From the NCBI GenBank assembly GCA_022710245.1, contig JAKLHH010000614.1, forward strand, positions 1 through 5,412: 5,412 bases of DNA. The letters run 5' to 3'. Source of the DNA: Myxococcota bacterium. Its GTDB lineage: Bacteria; Myxococcota; Polyangia; GCA-2747355; JAKLHH01. The position numbers were made by a program, and so were the translations under genes. The notes under the pieces were generated by a model that was not told the origin of the DNA, did not search any database, and saw nothing but the letters and a program-made list of their open reading frames with translations. Below are positions 1-5,412 of this stretch, piece by piece (positions within the stretch are counted from its first letter, which is position 1; each line of letters opens with the position of its first letter).

Positions 1-6
1 TGGCAG

Positions 7-540
7 TCACTGGCAGCCGTCGGCCGCGCAGGTGAGCGGCCGCAGCCGCGCCAGCATCACCGGTCCGATCCCCTTCACGCGCCGCAGCTCGTCGACGCTG
101 CCGAAGGCGCGCGCGCGCCGCGCCTCGAGGATCCGCCGGGCGAGGACGGGGCCGATGCGGGGGAGCGCCTCGAGGTCGGCCTGATCGGCGAGGTTGAGAT
201 CGAGGCGCAGGCCGAGGAGGAGGCGCAGCGTGCCCGGGAGCGGCGCCGGCTGGAGCCTGCACCCCTCGAGCGCGAGCAGCTGACCGGCGCGAAGGCGCTC
301 TGCCCCCGCGAGCCGGGCAGCCCCGCACTCCCGGCGCCCCAGCAGGGCCCGGACCTCCTCGGCGGAGACCGACGCGCGCTCGAGGCAGAGCACGCGCACG
401 CGCCCCCCTTCGCGAAGCGCCAGCGGATGGCGGCAGGCAGGCAGCGGGCGAGGGGGCGCGCGCGGCAGCAGCCGGAGGGCCGCGGTCAGGAGCGCGAGGC
501 CGAGGAGCAGGCAGGCAGCGAGGCGGTGCCAGGTCGTCAT
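7..540 (-). CDS. ComEA-like helix-hairpin-helix DNA-binding protein, membrane-anchored
   Basis: This 177-residue protein has a short N-terminus and one hydrophobic segment (about residues 8-24), which suggests a signal anchor with the rest outside the inner membrane. Residues 113-170 form a ComEA-type tandem helix-hairpin-helix module. It starts with LDLNLADQADLEALPRIGP, continues with an Arg/Ala-rich helix and AFGSVDEL, and ends in the second hairpin, KGIGP (156-160). In the ComEA family this module binds double-stranded DNA without sequence specificity and helps take up transforming DNA. The middle region (36-105) has no family I can name with confidence and could be a degenerate SLBB-like domain. 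Cysteines at 36, 52, 72, 94, 171 and 176 flank the HhH module and could form disulfides outside the cytoplasm. The ATG at 538-540 has no good Shine-Dalgarno. The gene lies 90 bp behind the hydrolase on the same strand, possibly in the same transcript. The fold call is secure; a role in competence is inferred, since no comEC or pilus gene is visible. Confidence 0.85.
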   Translation of the reverse strand: MTTWHRLAACLLLGLALLTAALRLLPRAPPRPLPACRHPLALREGGRVRVLCLERASVSAEEVRALLGRRECGAARLAGAERLRAGQLLALEGCRLQPAPLPGTLRLLLGLRLDLNLADQADLEALPRIGPVLARRILEARRARAFGSVDELRRVKGIGPVMLARLRPLTCAADGCQ

Positions 541-630
541 GCCTGGTTATCGGACGCCGCGCTCCCGGGTTGCCTGCTTGTCCTGGTCGCGGCAGCTGCC
601 CGCCACCGCCCAACGTGCGGGGCGCCGCTC
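541..630. other. 90-bp gap between hydrolase and HhH genes
   Basis: This gap separates the stop of the hydrolase gene (TAG, plus-strand cta at 631-633) from the ATG of the HhH gene, both on the minus strand. It holds a perfect 10-bp palindrome, GGCAGCTGCC, at 591-600. I see no T-tract terminator, no convincing -35/-10 pair and no strong ribosome binding site. The HhH gene may therefore be read through from upstream, or have its own weak promoter. Confidence 0.4.
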
Positions 631-2700
631 CTACTTCCCGCCCTGGTCGCCCTTGGTCCTGGCGGGCTCGCCCGCGGGCCGGGAGGCGGCGCCGCGTGCC
701 GGCACCGCGAGCGGCGGGCGCGAGAGCTGCCAGCGCTCGTCGAAGCTGCCGCCCGCGAGGAGCGAGCGCCCCTTGCCCAGCACCGGCTTCGGGTGCTTGG
801 TCGCCACGCCCTCGTCGAAGACGAGGTAGTCCGGCTGGTAGACGGGGAGCATCTCGAAGAGCTTGTAGGAGCGCTCGCTGGTGCCGCCGACGACGCGGAG
901 GTAGCGGCCTCGCGCCTCCGGGTTCGGGTAGATGAAGGTGGCGCCGAGGCCAGGGCCGGTGAAGCGCTTGCCCCCGAGGAGCACCTCGCTGGCGAGGACT
1001 CGGATCGGGAGCTGCGCCCCGAGCCGCGCGAGCGCCGAGTTGTTCGCCTCGTTGCCGACGAGGATCACCGCCGACCGGCGCGCCGCGCGCGGCGTCCACT
1101 GGCGATCCGGGATCACCTTGTAGCTGACGCTGACGCGCTTGCGATAGCGTGCGAGCTGCTGCGCGACGGCGAGCAGGCGACCCGCCTGCCCCCGGCCGGT
1201 CCCGTAGACCACCACCAGCGGCTCGTAGTAGAGGTCCTCCATCGGGCCCGAGAGCCCGGTCCGCTTGCGCAGCCCGTCGTCCTCGTCGTCCTCGCCGGAC
1301 GCGCGCGCCTGCCAGCCCCCCTTCACGCGCGCGAGGTCGAGGCCCCGGCGGCGCTCCTTCGCGGAGAGCTCCAGCTCGGCGCCGTCGATGGCGACGCGCA
1401 GCGCCTTCCCCTTCGCGAGGTGCGTGGCGGGCGGGTCGAGGTGGAGACGCGCGACGTTCTCCGTCGAGACCTTGAGGTGGGTGCGGTCGACCACCTCGGC
1501 GCGGACGCGCGCCCACTTCATCTGGTCGGCGAAGCGATCGATCCGCACCCAGTACGCCCGCGCCACGCGGGGCCGTCCGGTGGCGAAGGTGACCAGCTTC
1601 GGCGGGCCGCCCCTGGCCAGCTTGCCGAGGAGCTTGAAGGCGCGGAGCTTCTCGTAGCCGGGCACCCAGACGTCGTGGCCGCGGGGGTAGAGCTCGAGCT
1701 CCACGGGGTAGCCGTGCTCCTGGTAGCGCTGCTGCAGGCGCCGCGCCCGCCCCGGCCCGTCCTGCTCGCCGTGGACGAGGTGGAGGGGCAGCCCGCGGCC
1801 GTTCACCGACCACTCGACCGGTGAGTGCACGCTCATCAGGTGCTGCTCCCAGGGGAGCAGCGGCTCGCCCTGCACGGAGCTGTCCTGCTTGCGGTCGTAG
1901 TACCCGCAGAGCGCGAGGACGCCGGCGTACATGTCCGGGTGCTGGAAGGCGACCTCGGCGGCGCCGGTGCCTCCCATGCTGAGGCCGGTGATGGTCACGC
2001 GCGAAGGATCGACCGCGTAGCTCCGCGTCACCAGCCGCACCACGCTCGTCACGTCCACCTCGCCGAGGACGCGGAAGAGCGCGTCGCCGAACCCCTCGGG
2101 CGCCACCACCAGCGCTCGCGCGCCGGTGAGCTGCGGGCGATCGCAGACGATACGCGACTCGCGGGTCTCGCGGTCCGCCAGGCCGAAGAGGCGGCCGAGG
2201 TCGCGGAGCGGCGGCGAGGACATGCCGTGCAGCATGACGACCAGCGGCCAGCGCCGCGAGGACGAGTACCCCTCGGGGACGACCACCAGGAAGCCGTGCT
2301 GGGCGCCGTCGAGCGGCGAGCGGTAGCTGAGGCGGTGGACGCCCGGCGCCTCGTGGAACGGCTGGCCAGCGGCGAGGGCCGCGGCGTCCCGCTCGAGGCG
2401 GCGGACCTCGAGCTCGGGGTTGCAGGTCGGCTTCTTCGCCCGGAGCAGCGCCTCGAGCCGGCTGGCCTCCTGCTGCAGCGACGGGAGCGCGAGCGCGGCG
2501 CCGCGACCGCGAGCGCCGCCGCCGAGGAGCTTGCGCGCTGCCTCGACGCGCTTGCGCAGCGTCGCCGCCTCGGTGGGGGTCGGCGGCTTCTCGACGGCGA
2601 TCGCCGAGGTGGCGGCGGCGGCCGGGGCGGCGGAGGCGACGCGGGGGACGCCGAGCGGCACAGCGAGGAGCGCGAGGGAGAGGGCCCGGGTCAGCTGCAC
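631..2700 (-). CDS. Secreted alpha/beta-hydrolase esterase/S9-type peptidase with C-terminal extension
   Basis: This 689-residue protein begins with a Sec-type signal peptide (1-24) with an A-S-A cleavage motif at 22-24. An Ala/Pro linker and a helical, charged region (about 45-115) follow. The alpha/beta-hydrolase domain spans about 120-365. It shows MLHGM (156-160, oxyanion region), the nucleophile elbow GLSMGG (239-244, Ser241), a probable acid at Asp314 in HGEQDGPG, and the probable catalytic His342 in RGHDVW. This resembles the PHB-depolymerase/esterase-D and prolyl-oligopeptidase-like groups; the substrate cannot be told. Residues about 365-640 are an extension with GLSGPMEDLYYEPLVVVYGT (482-501), VILVGNEANNSALARL (545-560) and PDYLVFDE (623-630). 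I associate such a region with large hydrolases of Myxococcota and Planctomycetes. The tail is polar and probably disordered. The start is GTG at 2700, chosen because GGAGG sits 7 nt upstream and the signal peptide begins there. It overlaps the end of cutA by 10 bases. Confidence 0.87.
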   Translation of the reverse strand: MQLTRALSLALLAVPLGVPRVASAAPAAAATSAIAVEKPPTPTEAATLRKRVEAARKLLGGGARGRGAALALPSLQQEASRLEALLRAKKPTCNPELEVRRLERDAAALAAGQPFHEAPGVHRLSYRSPLDGAQHGFLVVVPEGYSSSRRWPLVVMLHGMSSPPLRDLGRLFGLADRETRESRIVCDRPQLTGARALVVAPEGFGDALFRVLGEVDVTSVVRLVTRSYAVDPSRVTITGLSMGGTGAAEVAFQHPDMYAGVLALCGYYDRKQDSSVQGEPLLPWEQHLMSVHSPVEWSVNGRGLPLHLVHGEQDGPGRARRLQQRYQEHGYPVELELYPRGHDVWVPGYEKLRAFKLLGKLARGGPPKLVTFATGRPRVARAYWVRIDRFADQMKWARVRAEVVDRTHLKVSTENVARLHLDPPATHLAKGKALRVAIDGAELELSAKERRRGLDLARVKGGWQARASGEDDEDDGLRKRTGLSGPMEDLYYEPLVVVYGTGRGQAGRLLAVAQQLARYRKRVSVSYKVIPDRQWTPRAARRSAVILVGNEANNSALARLGAQLPIRVLASEVLLGGKRFTGPGLGATFIYPNPEARGRYLRVVGGTSERSYKLFEMLPVYQPDYLVFDEGVATKHPKPVLGKGRSLLAGGSFDERWQLSRPPLAVPARGAASRPAGEPARTKGDQGGK

Positions 2701-3032
2701 CTGCCATCCTCCGTCGAGGCCGCCAGCCAGCTCAGGTAGGGCGCGTGGCCGCCGACGATGGGCAGCGCGATCACCTCGGGGACCTCGTAGGGGTGGAGCG
2801 CGACCACCCTCTCGCGCAGCGCCTCCAGCCGCTCCGCTCGCGTCTTGAGCACCAGCAGCGCCTCGCCGTCGTCGCAGAGCTCGCCCTTCCAGGAGTAGAT
2901 CGATCGCACCTCGGGGAGGATGTTCGCGCAGGCGGCCAGCCGCTCACCGACGAGGGCGCGCGCGAGCTCGGGCGCCCGGTCGGGCGGGCAGGTCACCAGC
3001 ACCACGATATACTCAGTAGATTTGTCCGCCAT
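2691..3032 (-). CDS. cutA: Divalent-cation tolerance protein CutA
   Basis: This 113-residue protein matches the CutA1 family over its whole length, which is the family's usual size. It has the N-terminal strand YIVVLVTCPPD (8-18) and the family hallmark LVGERLAACANILPEVRSIY (27-46), with Cys35. Next come W48KGEL, the helix-leading EALLVLKTR (57-65) and the signature HPYEVPEVIALPI (80-92). The end, APYLSWL, is typical. CutA proteins are very stable trimers with a ferredoxin-like (PII-like) fold. They were linked genetically to copper and divalent-metal tolerance in E. coli, but their biochemical role is unsettled. The ATG at 3032 gives the expected N-terminus. The frame stays open far upstream across lysC, but that part is antisense coding shadow. 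There is no Shine-Dalgarno, and a -10-like TAGTCT ends 7 nt before the ATG. It is the first gene of the leftward group and overlaps the hydrolase by 10 bases. Confidence 0.95.
   Translation of the reverse strand: MADKSTEYIVVLVTCPPDRAPELARALVGERLAACANILPEVRSIYSWKGELCDDGEALLVLKTRAERLEALRERVVALHPYEVPEVIALPIVGGHAPYLSWLAASTEDGRCS
2708..2712 (-). promoter_or_regulatory. Shine-Dalgarno that fixes the GTG start of the hydrolase
   Basis: On the minus strand GGAGG is followed by 7 nt and then GTG (2700-2698). The site lies inside the last codons of cutA, whose TGA (2693-2691) is downstream of the GTG. This arrangement favours translational coupling. An ATG at 2707-2705 is in a different frame and too close to the GGAGG to be the start. 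Confidence 0.75.
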
Positions 3033-3039
3033 CGAGGAG

Positions 3040-3068
3040 AGACTAGCGCCACCGCGTGACCGAGTCGA
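3040..3068 (-). promoter_or_regulatory. Candidate sigma70-type promoter for cutA (possibly leaderless)
   Basis: On the minus strand TCGACT (3068-3063; 4 of 6 matches to TTGACA) is followed by a 17-nt spacer and TAGTCT (3045-3040; the TA...T positions of TATAAT). Only 7 nt (3039-3033) separate the -10-like box from the ATG. Transcription would therefore start at or next to the start codon, which fits the lack of a ribosome binding site. Found by eye; no start-site data. Confidence 0.45.
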
Positions 3069-3094
3069 CCCCGAGGGCGAGGTGGGGTGTCGAC
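3064..3094. repeat. Imperfect inverted repeat, possible operator
   Basis: GTCGACCCC (3064-3072) and GGGGTGTCGAC (3084-3094) are complementary apart from a two-base bulge, with an 11-bp loop (3073-3083). The left arm overlaps the predicted cutA -35 hexamer. It may bind a regulator or be chance in GC-rich DNA. Confidence 0.3.
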
Positions 3095-3145
3095 GCGGAG
3101 CTTCCTCACCCTCTGAGCGCGGCGCCGGACCCTGCCACCCGCCTC

Positions 3146-3174
3146 TTGAACCGAGGCCGCTGACCGGGTAGGTT
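3146..3174 (+). promoter_or_regulatory. Candidate sigma70-type promoter for lysC (possibly leaderless)
   Basis: TTGAAC (3146-3151; TTGA matches consensus), a 17-nt spacer and TAGGTT (3169-3174; TA...T matches) form a plausible promoter. The -10-like box ends 8 nt before the lysC ATG at 3183, so the expected start site is about 3181-3182. That leaves essentially no 5' leader and no room for a Shine-Dalgarno, and none is seen. Confidence 0.45.
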
Positions 3175-3182
3175 CTCCGGCC

Positions 3183-4406
<1,224 letters not shown>

Positions 4407-4420
4407 GGCTCGCCGGGCAG

Positions 4421-5371
4421 ATGACCACCCGCGCTCGCTGCCTCGCGCTCGCCGCCCTCGCGCTCGCCGCCCTCGCGCTCGCCAGCCTCCCGGCGGGCTG
4501 CTTCCGTCGCGGCTCCGCGCCGGAGACGTTCGTCTGTCCCGAGGGCGCGATCCAGCAGGGGGCGGCCTTCCCCGCTGGCCGCGAGCTCTGGTGCGCGCTC
4601 GCCCAGCCAGCCGGCGCGCCGCTCAAGCATGGCCCCGAGCGCGAGTGGCACCCGAACGGCCGCGAGAAGGCGACCCGCGCGTGGCTGAGGGGGCGCGTCC
4701 ACGGCCATGAGGTCACCTGGTACGCGAGCGGGCGCAAGCGAGGGGAGGGTGACTACAAGGACAGCGCCCGGGTCGGGCACTGGGTCGAGTGGCACGAGGG
4801 CGGGCACAAGATGCTCGAGGCCGACTACCAGGCCGGTCACCTCGTCGGCCGTTACCAGGAGTGGTACCCGAGCGGCCAGCTGAAGGCCGAGGGCGTGTGG
4901 CAGGGCGGCCACGCGCAGGGCGTCCGCGAGTGGTACCCGGGAGGCAGGCCCCGGAGCCAGGGGAGCTACCAGGGCGGGCAGCGCGACGGGCGCTGGACCG
5001 AGTGGTTCGAGACGGGGAAGAAGTCCAGCGAGGGCGCCTACCGCGCGGGCAAGAAGCAGGGGCCTTGGACCGAGTGGTTCGAGAGCGGCCGCAAGCGCCG
5101 CGAGGTGAGCTACGAGGGCGGTCTGCCCTCGGGGCGCGCGCTGGCCTGGTACGAGAGCGGGCAGCAGAAGGCCGAGGGCACCTGGAAGGCGGGCCAGCTC
5201 GACGGCCCGACGCGCGAGTGGCACCCGGACGGCAAGCTGAGGAGCGAGGGATCGTTTCGCGGCGGGAAGAAGCAGGGGACCTGGATCCTGATCGACCGCA
5301 AGGGCGGCAAGCAGGTGCAGAGGTTCGAGGACGGGCAGCGGGTGGACGTGCGTCCGGCGCCTCGCAGGTGA
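4421..5371 (+). CDS. MORN_2 (YwqK-type) repeat protein, predicted lipoprotein
   Basis: This 316-residue protein has a signal peptide with an Ala/Leu h-region (8-21) ending at LPAGC, so Cys27 is the likely lipidated residue. Pro at -3 is unusual for a lipobox, with Leu at -4. From residue 72 to about 309 it consists of ten consecutive units of 23-24 residues. The pattern is roughly xxxEWxxxGxxxxEGxYxxGxxxG, for example RWTEWFETGKKSSEG. Units 2-9 are regular, and the last (287-309) is degenerate. This is the MORN_2 repeat found in proteins named 'YwqK family antitoxin'. Such repeats build an extended beta-hairpin solenoid. The antitoxin label comes from Bacillus YwqK and is not supported here, as no toxin gene is adjacent. 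A surface or periplasmic binding or scaffold role is more likely but unproven. It starts 14 bp after lysC with only a weak ribosome binding site. Its stop codon lies within an 18-bp tandem repeat. Confidence 0.9.
   Translation: MTTRARCLALAALALAALALASLPAGCFRRGSAPETFVCPEGAIQQGAAFPAGRELWCALAQPAGAPLKHGPEREWHPNGREKATRAWLRGRVHGHEVTWYASGRKRGEGDYKDSARVGHWVEWHEGGHKMLEADYQAGHLVGRYQEWYPSGQLKAEGVWQGGHAQGVREWYPGGRPRSQGSYQGGQRDGRWTEWFETGKKSSEGAYRAGKKQGPWTEWFESGRKRREVSYEGGLPSGRALAWYESGQQKAEGTWKAGQLDGPTREWHPDGKLRSEGSFRGGKKQGTWILIDRKGGKQVQRFEDGQRVDVRPAPRR
4442..4486 (+). repeat. Three 15-bp tandem copies in the signal-peptide coding region
   Basis: The unit CTCGCGCTCGCCGCC occurs at 4442-4456 and 4457-4471, and with one change (CTCGCGCTCGCCAGC) at 4472-4486. 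In frame it encodes LALAA, LALAA, LALAS, which is the whole hydrophobic core of the lipoprotein signal. Gain or loss of a unit would keep the frame. Confidence 0.9.
4634..5347 (+). repeat. Ten ~72-bp (24-codon) MORN_2-type coding repeats
   Basis: The units begin at residues 72, 96, 120, 144, 168, 191, 215, 239, 263 and 287. Unit 5 is one codon short. Most copies have diverged at DNA level, but units 6 and 7 share an identical 19-bp block at 4994-5012 and 5066-5084, exactly 72 bp apart. This suggests a relatively recent duplication or conversion there. Confidence 0.85.
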
Positions 5372-5412
5372 CGCTCGCCTCGCAGGTGACGCTCGCCTCG
5401 CAGGTGACGCTC
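5359..5412. repeat. Perfect 18-bp tandem repeat, three copies, reaching the window end
   Basis: The unit GCCTCGCAGGTGACGCTC occurs at 5359-5376, 5377-5394 and 5395-5412 without mismatch. The first copy contains the final codons and the TGA stop (5369-5371) of the lipoprotein gene, so each further copy repeats an in-frame stop. The third copy ends exactly at the last base, so the array may continue. It has no dyad of the kind expected for a terminator. Confidence 0.95.

Larger units (their letters stand above)
3033..3182. promoter_or_regulatory. Divergent cutA/lysC intergenic region
   Basis: This 150-bp stretch lies between the two divergent ATG codons and must hold the promoters of both groups. 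It contains two copies of the palindrome GTCGAC (3064-3069 and 3089-3094). These lie at the ends of an imperfect inverted repeat (GTCGACCCC and GGGGTGTCGAC) that overlaps the putative cutA -35. It is too short and lacks the structure for a lysine riboswitch or T-box upstream of lysC. Confidence 0.55.

Noticed and set aside
591..600. GGCAGCTGCC palindrome as a terminator between the hydrolase and HhH genes
   Set aside because: It has no loop and no T-tract, and short GC palindromes are expected by chance in DNA this rich in G and C.
427..2739. Long plus-strand open frames opposite the hydrolase gene (427-1824 and 1825-2739)
   Set aside because: They are antisense shadows produced by G/C-ending codons. 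The translations are Arg/Ala/Leu/Glu-rich with no recognisable domain, while the minus strand carries a signal peptide, GLSMGG and a catalytic triad.
3033..3182. Lysine riboswitch or T-box leader for lysC
   Set aside because: The region is only 150 bp, is shared with a divergent promoter, and shows no conserved riboswitch core. The best lysC promoter leaves almost no leader.
4421..5371. Toxin-antitoxin module based on the YwqK family name
   Set aside because: The protein has an export signal and no toxin candidate is adjacent within the window, so the antitoxin role is not supported.
5359..5412. 18-bp array as the start of a CRISPR or an attachment site
   Set aside because: The copies abut directly with no spacers, the unit is shorter than CRISPR repeats, and no cas or integrase gene is visible.

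Overview
The window is GC-rich (about 70% or more by eye) with strong G/C preference at third codon positions. It is packed with bacterial genes of the kind common in Myxococcota and related former Deltaproteobacteria, such as Anaeromyxobacter-like organisms. That placement is an inference from base composition, protein style and gene types; no rRNA or other phylogenetic marker is present. There are no tRNA or rRNA genes, CRISPR arrays, insertion sequences or phage genes.

There are five clear genes in two divergent groups around a 150-bp intergenic region (3033-3182). Leftward on the minus strand, in order of transcription, are cutA (3032-2691), a secreted serine esterase/peptidase of the alpha/beta-hydrolase fold with a large C-terminal extension (2700-631), and a membrane-anchored ComEA-like helix-hairpin-helix protein (540-7). 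cutA and the hydrolase overlap by 10 bases and look translationally coupled. The third gene follows after 90 bp. Rightward on the plus strand are lysC, a monofunctional aspartokinase (3183-4406), and, 14 bp later, a predicted lipoprotein made almost wholly of about ten 24-residue MORN_2/YwqK-type repeats (4421-5371).

lysC catalyses the first step of the aspartate pathway (lysine, threonine, methionine, diaminopimelate) and has two ACT regulatory domains. Three of the other products are predicted to be exported or membrane-anchored: the hydrolase, the HhH protein and the lipoprotein. CutA is a small soluble trimer-forming protein. No shared pathway links the genes; the grouping looks like ordinary housekeeping and envelope content.

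The points most worth a second look are these. Both divergent lead genes have a TANNNT -10-like hexamer 7-8 nt before the ATG and no Shine-Dalgarno, which suggests leaderless mRNAs. A perfect AGGAGG-N8-ATG lies inside lysC at the position expected for a separately translated regulatory (beta) subunit. The lipoprotein gene carries tandem repeats at three scales: 15 bp in the signal peptide, 72 bp in the body and 18 bp across the stop codon, the last running to the window edge. The HhH protein has six cysteines outside its membrane anchor. I found no convincing evidence of an entirely new multi-gene system.
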